Shown in pieces: positions 51,480 through 59,503 of a DNA stretch of 64,000 bases. The stretch covers positions 6,247,080 through 6,311,079 of the forward strand of contig NZ_CP114909.1 of the NCBI RefSeq assembly GCF_027497355.1, in the 5' to 3' direction. The position numbers and the translations under genes were made by a program. Each line of letters opens with the position of its first letter. Position 1 is the first letter of the stretch. Under the pieces are notes generated by a model. The model did no database searches. It had not been told where the DNA came from and worked only from the letters and a program-made list of their open reading frames with translations. This DNA is from Micromonospora sp. WMMA1947 (GTDB lineage: Bacteria > Actinomycetota > Actinomycetes > Mycobacteriales > Micromonosporaceae).

Positions 51480-52628
51480 GTGTCCGCGTACCCCTCCGGG
51501 CGGGCCGTCGTGCCCGCCACCGTCTCCGTCTTCTCCTCCCCCGGCAGCTGGATCGAGTCCGCCGCGCTCGACCAGTGCCGTCAGGTCGCCGCCCTCGACG
51601 GCATGGCGCACGTCGCCGCCATGCCCGACCTGCACCCCGGCAAGGGCGCGCCGATCGGCGCCGCCATGTCCTCGACGGTGCTCTACCCGTTCCTCGTCGG
51701 CTCCGACATCGGATGCGGCATCGCGGTCTTCCCGATCGCGCTGCGCCGGGTCGTACCGGAACGGCTCGCCGCCCGGTTCCCCGACCTGGACCGGGCGCTC
51801 GACCCGGACGACGACGACCCGGCCTGGTCGGTGCTGGACGGCGAGATCCCGGCCGGTCACCTCGACGGGCTCGGCACCGTGGGGCGCGGCAACCACTTCG
51901 TCGAGCTGGCCCGCGTCGGGCCGATCCTCGCGGCGGAGCACGCCGCTCGGCTCGGGCTGGACGCCGGTGACCTGGTCCTCGTGGTGCACTCCGGCTCGCG
52001 TGGGCTGGGCGAGCGGATCCTGCGCGAGCACACCGAGGCGCATGGCGCCGGTCCCGCGCCCGACCCGGACGCCTACCTGGCCCGGCACGACGCGGCGGTG
52101 CGCTGGGGTTCGCTCAACCGTCGGCTGCTGGCCGCGCGGGTCGCGTACGCGCTCGGCGCCGAACCCACCGAACCGGTCGTCGACCAGTGCCACAACCTGG
52201 TCGAGATCCGCGACGGGCACTACCTGCACCGCAAGGGCGCGGCGCCGGGCGACGGACGGGACGTGCTGATCGCCGGCACCCGTGGCACGCCCTCCTACCT
52301 GGTGGCCGCGCACGCCGGGCCGGACGCCGGCTACTCGGTGGCGCACGGCGCCGGGCGCAAGATGTCCCGCGCCGACGCGCTGCGCCGGGGCCGGGCCAAG
52401 CACACGGTCGAGGAACTGCGGCGTACGCCGGTCGGCTCGATCGTGGTGTGCGGCGACCGGCAGCTGCTGTTCGAGGAGGCGCCCACCGCGTACAAGCGCA
52501 TCGAGCAGGTGATCGGCGACCTGGTGGCGCACGACCTCGCCACGCCGGTCACCACCACGGTTCCGCTTGTCACCTACAAGACGCCGGACGCGGGTCGCCG
52601 CGACGAGCGCCGGAAGGGCCGCCGGTGA
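51480..52628 (+). CDS. rtcB: RtcB-family RNA ligase paired with PrfH (RtcB2-like)
   Basis: 382 residues, the short RtcB2 type. Metal-binding and catalytic positions are present: DLHPGKGAPIG, SDIGCGIAVFP (Cys), GRGNHFVE, HSGSRGLG, and VAHGAGRKMSR with the guanylylated His near residue 287. It joins 2',3'-cyclic-phosphate and 5'-OH RNA ends. In the known PrfH/RtcB2 pair, PrfH frees ribosomes whose 16S rRNA was cut at the decoding centre and RtcB2 reseals the cut. GTG at 51480 lacks a strong ribosome-binding site. It overlaps prfH by 4 bases. The 218-base gap before it holds nothing else I can identify. Confidence 0.9.
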   Translation: MSAYPSGRAVVPATVSVFSSPGSWIESAALDQCRQVAALDGMAHVAAMPDLHPGKGAPIGAAMSSTVLYPFLVGSDIGCGIAVFPIALRRVVPERLAARFPDLDRALDPDDDDPAWSVLDGEIPAGHLDGLGTVGRGNHFVELARVGPILAAEHAARLGLDAGDLVLVVHSGSRGLGERILREHTEAHGAGPAPDPDAYLARHDAAVRWGSLNRRLLAARVAYALGAEPTEPVVDQCHNLVEIRDGHYLHRKGAAPGDGRDVLIAGTRGTPSYLVAAHAGPDAGYSVAHGAGRKMSRADALRRGRAKHTVEELRRTPVGSIVVCGDRQLLFEEAPTAYKRIEQVIGDLVAHDLATPVTTTVPLVTYKTPDAGRRDERRKGRR

Positions 52629-53229
52629 CCGAGCTGCTGCTGTCCGCCGGGCGCGGACCCGCCGAGTGCGCGTGGGCGCTGGCCCGGCTGCTGTCCCGTC
52701 TGGAGGGCGAGGCGGCCCGGCGAGGTCTGCGTACCGAGCGGGTCGAGACGGTGACCGGCGACCGGGCCGGCACGTACCGGTCGGTGCTGGTCCGGATCAA
52801 CGGCGCCGGGGCGGAGGCGTTCGCGGCCGGGTGGACCGGCACGCTCTGCTGGCAGGCGCCCAGCCCGTACCGGACGGGTCACGGCCGGAAGAACTGGTAC
52901 GTCACCGCGCGGACCTGCCGGACCGAGGTGGTGGTCACGCCGTTCCACGAGGCGGACGTGGAGTTCGTGCCCTGCCGCACGGGTGGGCCCGGCGGCCAAC
53001 ACCGCAACAAGGCGAGCACCGCCGTCCGGGCCACGCACCGCCCGTCCGGCCGGACCGTGGTGGTCGACACCGAACGGCACCTGCATCTCAACCGCCGTAT
53101 CGCGGTCGAGCTGCTGCGGCAGCGGATCGCGCCGACGACGAGGCGGCCCGGCGCGCGGGCGTCGACGCCCGCTGGCGGATCCACGACGACCTCGTGCGCG
53201 GCGACCCGGTACGGGTGGAGCGGCCGTAG
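52625..53229 (+). pseudogene. prfH: prfH, peptide chain release factor H, with apparent one-base frameshift
   Basis: The first 170 codons give a PrfH-like protein with RTGGPGGQHRNKASTAVRATHRPS, carrying the GGQ that hydrolyses peptidyl-tRNA. Near 53128-53135 the reading frame leaves the family pattern. In the frame one base over, 53140-53229 encodes DEAARRAGVDARWRIHDDL and RGDPVRVERP, the expected end of PrfH. Adding one G in GATCGCGCCGACG (near 53131) would restore a 201-residue protein. Without it the product has an unrelated 70-residue tail ending at 53317 but keeps GGQ. Either a real frameshift or a sequencing error. GTG overlaps the rtcB stop. Confidence 0.8.
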
Positions 53230-53263
53230 GGCAGGCCGGGCCGGGACCCGTGCCCGCCCTGCC

Positions 53264-53689
53264 TCAGGCGACGAAGACGCAGAACGGGTGACCGGCGGGG
53301 TCGGCGTACACCCGTAACGGCTCGTCCGGGTCGTCGGACCGGTCCCGCACCAGCCGCCCGCCGAGCGCGAGCACCCGCTCGTGCTGCCGTTCCAGCTCGG
53401 CCACCGACGGCACGGTCAGGTCGAGGTGCAGCTGCTGCGGCACCTCCCCTTCCGGCCAGGTCGCCTCCGGCAGCCGGTCGACCTGCTGGAAGGCCAGTTG
53501 CGGCACGCCTTCCGCGGTCCTCAGCACCAGCCAGTCCCGGCCATGCTCGTCCGGTTCTCCGGCCGCCGGGGGCTCGTCACCGGACCGGTAGACCAGGCCG
53601 AGCAGCACGCGGTAGAACTCGGCCAGGGCGCGCGCGTCGGTGCAGTCCAGCACCACCTGGCACAGCCGCAGACCCGGTCCGTCGGTCAT
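53264..53689 (-). CDS. VOC-family (glyoxalase-like) protein
   Basis: 141 residues with the VOC beta-alpha-beta-beta-beta repeat: LCQVVLDCTDARALAEFYRVLLGLVYRSGDE at the start and DLTVPSVAELERQHERVLALGG with YADPAGHPFCVF at the end. Such domains serve in dioxygenases, resistance proteins or glyoxalases; the relatives of this type are uncharacterised. ATG at 53689 follows GGAGGTGGTGACG. It converges with prfH. Confidence 0.83.
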   Translation of the reverse strand: MTDGPGLRLCQVVLDCTDARALAEFYRVLLGLVYRSGDEPPAAGEPDEHGRDWLVLRTAEGVPQLAFQQVDRLPEATWPEGEVPQQLHLDLTVPSVAELERQHERVLALGGRLVRDRSDDPDEPLRVYADPAGHPFCVFVA

Positions 53690-53817
53690 CGTCACCACCT
53701 CCGGCCTCCTCTTGCCCCGCCGGTCGCGGCCCAATCCGCGGTCCGTGACCGTCCCGGCTACCGTGGGCGCGGCGGACGGGCGGCCCGGCCCGCCGACGTA
53801 CTGCGCGAGGAGGACGG

Positions 53818-54156
53818 ATGCGACGGAGAAGGACCGGTCCGGTGACGGCGCTGGCGACACTGACGCTCGCCCTCACCGCCTGCGGCGGGGACGCCGGGAC
53901 CGATCCCGAGACCTACCTCCGCGACGCCATGAGCGAGGCCGTGTCCGTCAAGCAGGAGACCGGGCAGTTCCCCCGGGGCGTGAGCGACCTGTCGGTCGGG
54001 GACTACGACGGCATCGGCGTCGTCACGTTCGTCACCAACAACGACGCGTCGGCGCTCTGCGTGCAGCTGTCTGTGCCGGACGCCAAGCGCAGCGTGTACT
54101 CCGCCGACCCCGGGCAGGTCACCGAGGGCGCCTGTGACATGGACCGCGTCCGGTGA
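53818..54156 (+). CDS. Small putative lipoprotein
   Basis: 112 residues. Signal sequence with lipobox LTAC (Cys22), then a 90-residue domain with FVTNNDASALCVQLSV and two further cysteines, possibly a disulfide. No family recognised. ATG at 53818 after GAGGAGG. GTGA overlap with the next gene shows coupling to a two-span membrane protein. Confidence 0.7.
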   Translation: MRRRRTGPVTALATLTLALTACGGDAGTDPETYLRDAMSEAVSVKQETGQFPRGVSDLSVGDYDGIGVVTFVTNNDASALCVQLSVPDAKRSVYSADPGQVTEGACDMDRVR

Positions 54157-54782
54157 GCCCGCTCGTGCAGCGCTTCCGCGCCGTGGTCGCCATGTGGATC
54201 TTCGTCGGCGGCGGTGGGTTCCTGCTGGCCGGGTTCCTCGGCCTCGCGTTGCTGACCCAGACGGGTCCGTTCGCGGCCGCGTCGACCTTCTCCGCCGCCG
54301 CCGAGTTCGCACCCGGCGCCGAGATCAAGGTGCGGGACACCGGCGTACGCCCCGGCAACATCCTCATCCTCGCGTCGCCGGCCGACGTGGACCCCGCCAC
54401 CGTCCGGTGCACCGCGAAGAGCCGCGTCTACACCAGCGGCGAGCAGCGCAGCAGGGAGCTGACCGGGGCCCGGCCCGAGGGGACAGCGTCGGTGATGACC
54501 GACCGCGGTGACCCGCGGTTGTTCACTCCGGTGCTGGCCACCGAGGGCATCACCTGGATGGAAACCGACTTCGTGAGCTGCACCGGTGACGGCGTGGAGG
54601 CGTTCACCCTGACGTCGGCGAAGGGCCTGCAGAGCGACCGTTTCCGGCTCGGCGCCGGCCTGCTGCTCATGCTGCTCGCGCCGGTGTTCGCCGGGTTCGG
54701 CTGCCTCGCGCTGTACTTCACCCGGAAGTGGAACCGGGAGGCGGCGCTGCGCGGCGGCTCGACGAGCTGGCCCTACCGGTGA
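54153..54782 (+). CDS. Two-span membrane protein, hypothetical
   Basis: 209 residues. Spans at about 12-36 and 165-190 flank an external 130-residue domain with two cysteines (TVRCTAK, FVSCTGDG). No family recognised. It is coupled to the preceding lipoprotein gene by a 4-base overlap, and could form an envelope complex with it; function unknown. Confidence 0.65.
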   Translation: MSPLVQRFRAVVAMWIFVGGGGFLLAGFLGLALLTQTGPFAAASTFSAAAEFAPGAEIKVRDTGVRPGNILILASPADVDPATVRCTAKSRVYTSGEQRSRELTGARPEGTASVMTDRGDPRLFTPVLATEGITWMETDFVSCTGDGVEAFTLTSAKGLQSDRFRLGAGLLLMLLAPVFAGFGCLALYFTRKWNREAALRGGSTSWPYR

Positions 54783-54787
54783 CCGGG

Positions 54788-55639
54788 ATGCGCCTGCACG
54801 TGGGCTGTGCCATGTGGACGCACAAGTCCTGGTCCGGCCGCTTCCTGCCGCATCCGCTGCCCGCGCACGAGCGGCTGCGCGCGTACGCCGCGTGGTGCGA
54901 CGCTGTGGAGGGCAACACCACGTTCTACGCCACCCCGGCCCGCCGGACGGTGGCGTCCTGGGCCGAGCAGACCGATCCGGGCTTCCGCTTCCTGCCGAAG
55001 CTGCCGAAGGTGGTCACGCACGAGCGCCGGCTCACCGGCGGCGAGGCGGAGCTGCGGGCGTTCCTGCACGCCATGGAGCCGCTCGGCCCCCGGGCGGACG
55101 CGCTCTGGATCCAGTTGCCCGGCTCGTTCGGCCCCGACGACGTGCCCGACCTCGACCGGTTCCTGCGCACGCTGCCCGCCACCCACAGGTACGCCGTCGA
55201 GGTCCGCCACCCGGCCTTCTTCACCGAGGCCGGTGCGGTACGCGCGCTGGAGGCGACGCTGCACCGGGCCGGCGCCGAATGGATCCCGTTCGACACCACA
55301 GCGTTCTTCCGGACGCCGCCGACCAGCGACGCGGAGCGGGAGGCGTGGACGCGCAAACCGCGCCTGCCGCTGCGTACCCGGGCGCTGACCGACCGGCCCG
55401 TCGTGCGCTACCTCGGCCGGGACGACCCGGCCCGCACCGTCGAGGGCTGGCAGCCGTGGCTCGACGTGGTCACCGGCTGGCTGCGGGAGGGCCGCTCGCC
55501 GACCGTGTTCGTGCACACGCCGGACAACGCGGACGCGCCCGAGCTGGCCCGCCGCTTCCACGACCAGGTCCGCGAGCGGGTGCCCGGGCTCGCGCCGCTG
55601 CCGGAACCGGAGCCGGTCGGCCCGGCCACGCTGTTCTGA
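54788..55639 (+). CDS. DUF72 (YecE-like) domain protein, second copy
   Basis: 283 residues. DUF72 pattern: LHVGCAMWTHKSWSGRFLP at the start, EGNTTFYATP near 43, WIQLPGSFGP near 108, VEVRHPAFF near 138 and TVFVHTPDNADAPELARRF near the end. Only distantly like the copy at 29408. Start uncertain: ATG 54788, or GTG 54779 that overlaps the preceding stop by 4 bases. Function unknown. Confidence 0.82.
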   Translation: MRLHVGCAMWTHKSWSGRFLPHPLPAHERLRAYAAWCDAVEGNTTFYATPARRTVASWAEQTDPGFRFLPKLPKVVTHERRLTGGEAELRAFLHAMEPLGPRADALWIQLPGSFGPDDVPDLDRFLRTLPATHRYAVEVRHPAFFTEAGAVRALEATLHRAGAEWIPFDTTAFFRTPPTSDAEREAWTRKPRLPLRTRALTDRPVVRYLGRDDPARTVEGWQPWLDVVTGWLREGRSPTVFVHTPDNADAPELARRFHDQVRERVPGLAPLPEPEPVGPATLF

Positions 55640-55728
55640 GCGCCGGATGGGATCGCCGACGCGGCCGGGCACACGCGCGCCCGGACGGACGGCCCGCGCA
55701 GCCCGGCCCCGCGGACCCGCGCCGGACC

Positions 55729-56523
55729 TCAGCCCGGCCGGCCGCCCTCGGGCGGGGGCAGGCGGTCGTCGTACACGCCGGAGGGGCCCGTGTACCGCTC
55801 GCCGCGCAGGAACGGCAGCGGGTTCGGGGTGCAGCCGTGCAGGCCGAGCGTCTGCTGCTGCATCACCGGCGCCGGACGCCCCCGCCCCGGGCAGCGCTCG
55901 TGCCCGTGACCCAGGCGATGGCCGACCTCGTGGTTGACCACGTAACGGCGGTACGCGGCGAGGTCGCTGCCGTACGCGGGCGCGCCGAGCACCCAGCGGG
56001 CCACGTTCACCACCACCCGGCCCCCGTTACGGCAGGACGTGTACCGGTCCAGGCCGTCCCCGCACAGGTCGTCGCGCGTACCGGGGGTCGCGAGATAGAC
56101 GGTGAAGTCGGCGGGCTCACGGGCTCCGACGCGACGCAGGGCGATCCGCCCGTCGGTCGTCCAGCCACCCGGGCCGGCGAGGATGCCGGTGACCTGCGCC
56201 CCAAAGTCGGCCGCCGGCAGACCCGTGATGTCGCGCTCCACCGCCACGCGGTAGCGCAGCAGCCGGCCCGTACCCCCTGTGATGGCCGGCTCGGCGGCGG
56301 CGAACCGCCACCGGTTGCCACCCTCGGCGGGATAGCCGATCCGCGCCGGCCGGGGCCGGACGGGCGCCGCCGCCGACGCGGCCGGCGCGGCAGCGGACGG
56401 CCCGGCCGGCTCGGACAGCGCGACAGCGGGCTGGTCGGCCACCGCCGGTGTGCAGCCGGCCAGCGCCACCGCCAGCGCGATCACCGCCGCGCCGCCGCGT
56501 GTCCGGTCCACGGTCCTGGTCAT
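55729..56523 (-). CDS. DUF3152 lipoprotein with metallopeptidase-like motif
   Basis: 264 residues. Lipobox LAGC, Ala/Pro-rich linker (about 35-60), then DUF3152. VVNHEVGHRLGHGHERCPG holds the zinc-type HExGHxxGHxH motif near 195-205, as in metzincin-like peptidases. Cysteines flank it. DUF3152 proteins are widespread, uncharacterised actinobacterial exported proteins. ATG at 56523 after GGGGAG. It diverges from the sigma factor gene. Confidence 0.87.
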   Translation of the reverse strand: MTRTVDRTRGGAAVIALAVALAGCTPAVADQPAVALSEPAGPSAAAPAASAAAPVRPRPARIGYPAEGGNRWRFAAAEPAITGGTGRLLRYRVAVERDITGLPAADFGAQVTGILAGPGGWTTDGRIALRRVGAREPADFTVYLATPGTRDDLCGDGLDRYTSCRNGGRVVVNVARWVLGAPAYGSDLAAYRRYVVNHEVGHRLGHGHERCPGRGRPAPVMQQQTLGLHGCTPNPLPFLRGERYTGPSGVYDDRLPPPEGGRPG

Positions 56524-56603
56524 CTCGTCTCCCCTCGGTGCCCGGTCGGGGGCACGGGGATGAGGACGGGTGATCCGTCGCGAAAGTTGGTCCGGCGGGG
56601 ACT

Positions 56604-56628
56604 CAACCTTTTCCGCGTCCCGCACGTC
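56604..56628 (+). promoter_or_regulatory. Candidate SigE-type autoregulatory promoter
   Basis: TCAACC-like -35 (CAACC at 56604-56608), 16-base spacer, CGTC -10 (56625-56628), 32 bases before the sigma gene. The layout fits ECF-type promoters. Confidence 0.45.
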
Positions 56629-56659
56629 CCTACCGGGGTGAGAGGTGCAGAGGACGGCC

Positions 56660-57163
56660 ATGGCCCGGGGTGACGCGGAGTTCGTCGAGTTCGCGCGGGC
56701 GTCCTCCGCGCGGCTGACGCACGCCGCGTTCCTCATGACCGGCAACCACCACCACGCCGAGGACGCCGCCCAGACCGCGCTCGTGCGCACGTACGCGTCC
56801 TGGTCCCGGATCCGCAACGGCGACCCGTACGGCTACGCCCGCTCGGTGCTGGTGAACCACCTCGTCGACACCTGGCGGCGGCCGATCCGCGAGTACCCGA
56901 GCGACGACCTGCCGGAGCGCCACGGCGGCGACATGGCCGAGGAGGTGGCGACGCGGCGGTGGCTGGTCACCGCGCTCGGCACGCTCACCGCGCGCGAACG
57001 CGCCGTCGTCGTGCTACGGCACTACTTCGACCTACCGGAGGCTCAGGTGGCCCACGAACTCGACGTGTCGGTCGGCACCGTCAAGAGCACCTCGTCGCGG
57101 GCGCTGGAGAAGCTGCGTACCGCCGGTCTGTCCGCACCGCGACCGCAGGAGACGTGCCGGTGA
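56660..57163 (+). CDS. SigE-family RNA polymerase sigma factor
   Basis: 167 residues, the size of the actinobacterial SigE (ECF) family: region 2 with FVEFARASSARLTHAAFLMTGN and YARSVLVNHLVDTWRR, region 4 with LTARERAVVVLRHYFDLPEAQVAHELDVSVGTVKS. ATG at 56660 has AGAGGAC just upstream; GTG at 56645 is an alternative. Its last 4 bases overlap the next gene, a membrane protein that looks like the partner regulator. Confidence 0.9.
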   Translation: MARGDAEFVEFARASSARLTHAAFLMTGNHHHAEDAAQTALVRTYASWSRIRNGDPYGYARSVLVNHLVDTWRRPIREYPSDDLPERHGGDMAEEVATRRWLVTALGTLTARERAVVVLRHYFDLPEAQVAHELDVSVGTVKSTSSRALEKLRTAGLSAPRPQETCR

Positions 57164-57888
57164 CCGAGATGGACGAGCTGCGCCGCGTGATGCGGGTGAC
57201 CGAGCGGGCCGACGGCCTGGACATCGCGGACATCATGCGCCGGGGACGCCGGCTGCGCCGCCGCCGGCGGATCGGCACCGGGGTCGCGGCGGCGGTGGCG
57301 ACCGTCGCGGTGGCGGTCGGGGTCACCGCCGTGGCGTCGCGGCCCGGCCCGCCGGACCTCCCGGCCGGGGAGCCGGTCGCCACCGCGTCCGCCGCCACTC
57401 CCCCGCCCTCGCCGACCGCCTCGCCGGCCCCGACCGAGGCGCCGCCGCAACCGCTCGGGACCGTCGTGGGAAGCGGCATCCGGTACGGCGCCGACGAGCG
57501 CGTGTTCTTCGTGGTCCCGGTGGACGTGCCGGAACTGCCGCGCGTGACGATCGGCCTGGTCGCCGGGCGGCGCGCGCCGGACGGCCGCCTGACCTCCGAC
57601 TTCCTGGTCAACGACGTGTCCGGCAGCGACCGCCGGGCGGGGTTCCACGAGATCGGGTACGACCAGCAGCGAGTGCCCACCGACACGTCCGTCCCCACGT
57701 TCGGCTACTTCGTCGGCCCGGCCGCCCGCATCGTCGGGACAGTCGACGGCCGGCAGGTCGACGCGAAGCTGGCCCGCTGGAGCGAGGACCCCCAAGTGGT
57801 GATCTTCTGGTTCGACCCGGAAACCCTCACCCCGGGAACCCCGCTGGACGGCATCACCGCCCAGGACTCCAAGGGCCGCCGCCTGTAG
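57160..57888 (+). CDS. Probable anti-sigma-like membrane protein
   Basis: 242 residues. Cytoplasmic N-terminus with DELRRVMRVTERADGLDIADIMRRGRRLRRRRR, one membrane span at about 42-62, a Pro/Thr/Ser-rich external linker and a 120-residue C-terminal domain. This is the common partner downstream of SigE-family genes in Micromonosporaceae. GTG at 57160 overlaps the sigma gene stop. Sigma binding is inferred from context. Confidence 0.8.
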   Translation: MTEMDELRRVMRVTERADGLDIADIMRRGRRLRRRRRIGTGVAAAVATVAVAVGVTAVASRPGPPDLPAGEPVATASAATPPPSPTASPAPTEAPPQPLGTVVGSGIRYGADERVFFVVPVDVPELPRVTIGLVAGRRAPDGRLTSDFLVNDVSGSDRRAGFHEIGYDQQRVPTDTSVPTFGYFVGPAARIVGTVDGRQVDAKLARWSEDPQVVIFWFDPETLTPGTPLDGITAQDSKGRRL

Positions 57889-57914
57889 CCCACCCTCTCC
57901 CTCCCCTCCCCCGC

Positions 57915-57983
57915 CCCCGGTGATCAAGGAATTTGCGGACTGACACCGCCCCGGTGAGGACACAAATTCCTTGATCACCGGGG
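57915..57983. repeat. GATC-bordered palindromic repeat, AAGGAATTTG class
   Basis: Arms CCCCGGTGATCAAGGAATTT (57915-57934) and AAATTCCTTGATCACCGGGG (57964-57983) are exact complements; one T/C mismatch further in. 22-bp arms, 23-nt loop. Confidence 0.78.
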
Positions 57984-58085
57984 TCAGGAGGGCGTGGCGT
58001 GAGAGCCGAGCCCGCCCCAGACTCCGTGATTCGCCGCCCGAGCCGCCCCGCGCACCCTCCCCCGTCCCGACGGCCCGAGCCGCCA

Positions 58086-58139
58086 GCAGATCTTGCTACG
58101 AAACGGCCCCAATGAGGGCACTTTCGTACCAAGATCTAC
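58086..58139. repeat. GATC-bordered palindromic repeat, CTTGC class (2)
   Basis: GCAGATCTTGCTACGAAACG and CTTTCGTACCAAGATCTAC mirror each other around a short GGCCCC/GGGC loop. 54 bp. Confidence 0.65.
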
Positions 58140-58229
58140 GCTGCTCCCGGGATACGGACCACGGCTCTCAAGGCATGGGAGACCTGGACGCGCCCGGCAC
58201 GGGCAGGCGAGGCGGGCACTGGCCCTCGT

Positions 58230-58304
58230 CGGTGATCTTGCACTTTCTGCCCGGTCAGATGGGGCATTCAGGACATCGACAGGGCCGCAAGTGCAAGATC
58301 GCGG
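58230..58304. repeat. GATC-bordered palindromic repeat, CTTGC class (3)
   Basis: GGTGATCTTGCACTTTCTGCCC and GGGCCGCAAGTGCAAGATCGC. Third member of the second row; the sequence between 57984-58085 and 58140-58229 shows nothing recognisable. Confidence 0.68.
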
Positions 58305-58305
58305 G

Positions 58306-58339
58306 AGCGGGGAGCGGGGAGCGGGGAGCGGGGAGCGGG
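58306..58339 (+). repeat. 7-bp tandem repeat AGCGGGG x4-5
   Basis: Four exact AGCGGGG units and a fifth truncated one abut the last palindrome and end 50 bases before the alcohol dehydrogenase start. A slippage-prone site. Confidence 0.85.
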
Positions 58340-58389
58340 CGGGTGGGGGGTGGAAGGAGACGCGGGGTGGGGGTGTGAGGATCGGGGGC

Positions 58390-59436
58390 ATGCGTGCTGT
58401 GGTGTTTGAGCGGTTCGGGGTGCGGCCGGAGATTCGCGACGTGGACGATCCGACGCCGGCGCCCGACGGGGTGGTCGTCCGGGTCGGTGCGACCGGCCTG
58501 TGCCGCAGCGACTGGCACGGCTGGCAGGGGCACGACCCGGACATCCGCCTGCCCCACGTACCGGGGCACGAGTTCGCCGGTGTCGTCGTGGCGGCCGGCG
58601 CGGACGTCCGCGGCTGGCGGCCCGGCGACCGGGTGACCGCGCCGTTCGTCTGCGCGTGCGGGCGGTGCCCGTCCTGCCTGGCCGGCGACCAGCAGGTCTG
58701 CGAGCGGCAGACCCAGCCGGGCTTCACCGGATGGGGCTCGTTCGCCGAGCTGGTCGCGGTACGGCACGCCGACGTGAACCTGGTCCGGCTGCCGGACGAG
58801 CTGGACGAGGCGGCCGCCGCCGCGCTCGGCTGCCGGTTCGCCACCGCGTTCCGGGCTGTCGTCGCGCAGGGCCGGGTGGCGGCGGGCGAGTGGGTCGCAG
58901 TGCACGGCTGCGGCGGTGTCGGCCTGTCCGCGGTCATGGTCGCGGCGGCGAGCGGCGCGCGGGTGGTGGCCGTGGACGTCTCCCCCGCCGCGCTGGAGCT
59001 GGCCCGCCGCAGCGGCGCCACCGTCTGCCTGGACGCGAGCGCGCTCGGCGGTCCCGGCGAGGTGGCAGCCACGATCCGGGAGGCCACCGGCGGAGGTGCC
59101 CACCTCTCCCTCGACGCGCTGGGCAGTCACGCCACCTGCGTGGCGTCGATCGAGGGCCTGCGCCGGCGCGGCCGGCACGTGCAGGTCGGGCTGCTGCCCG
59201 CCGCGCAGGGCCGCCCGGTGCTGCCGATGGACCTGGTGATCGCGTACGAGCTGGAGCTGCGCGGCAGCCACGGCATGGCGGCGCACGCGTACCCGGAGAT
59301 GCTGCGGCTGGTCACCGCCGGGGTGCTGCGCCCGGGCGAACTGGTCACCCGCACCGTCGACCTGGCCGCCGCGCCCGATGCGCTGGCCACCATGGACCGG
59401 CCGGCAGTCGCCGGGATGTGCCTGATCGAGCCCTGA
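58390..59436 (+). CDS. Zinc-dependent alcohol dehydrogenase
   Basis: 348 residues of MDR type: catalytic zinc site [11 protein letters not shown] (Cys and Asp region near 38-48) and [12 protein letters not shown] near 59; structural-zinc cysteines in [17 protein letters not shown] near 91-107; NAD site [14 protein letters not shown] near 175. It oxidises or reduces alcohols or related carbonyl compounds; substrate unknown. ATG at 58390. Upstream is a repeat-rich region. Confidence 0.9.
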   Translation: MRAVVFERFGVRPEIRDVDDPTPAPDGVVVRVGATGLCRSDWHGWQGHDPDIRLPHVPGHEFAGVVVAAGADVRGWRPGDRVTAPFVCACGRCPSCLAGDQQVCERQTQPGFTGWGSFAELVAVRHADVNLVRLPDELDEAAAAALGCRFATAFRAVVAQGRVAAGEWVAVHGCGGVGLSAVMVAAASGARVVAVDVSPAALELARRSGATVCLDASALGGPGEVAATIREATGGGAHLSLDALGSHATCVASIEGLRRRGRHVQVGLLPAAQGRPVLPMDLVIAYELELRGSHGMAAHAYPEMLRLVTAGVLRPGELVTRTVDLAAAPDALATMDRPAVAGMCLIEP

Positions 59437-59446
59437 GAACGGGCAC

Positions 59447-59486
59447 GGGCCGGCCCGGCGCCGGGAGACCCGGCGCGGACCGGCCC
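59447..59486. terminator. Hairpin between convergent genes
   Basis: Outer 7-bp stem GGGCCGG/CCGGCCC and inner GCGCCGGG-AGA-CCCGGCGC stem between the dehydrogenase stop and the stop of the propeller/Ig gene. Confidence 0.65.
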
Positions 59487-59503
59487 GCGAGGCCGCGTGA
59501 TCG

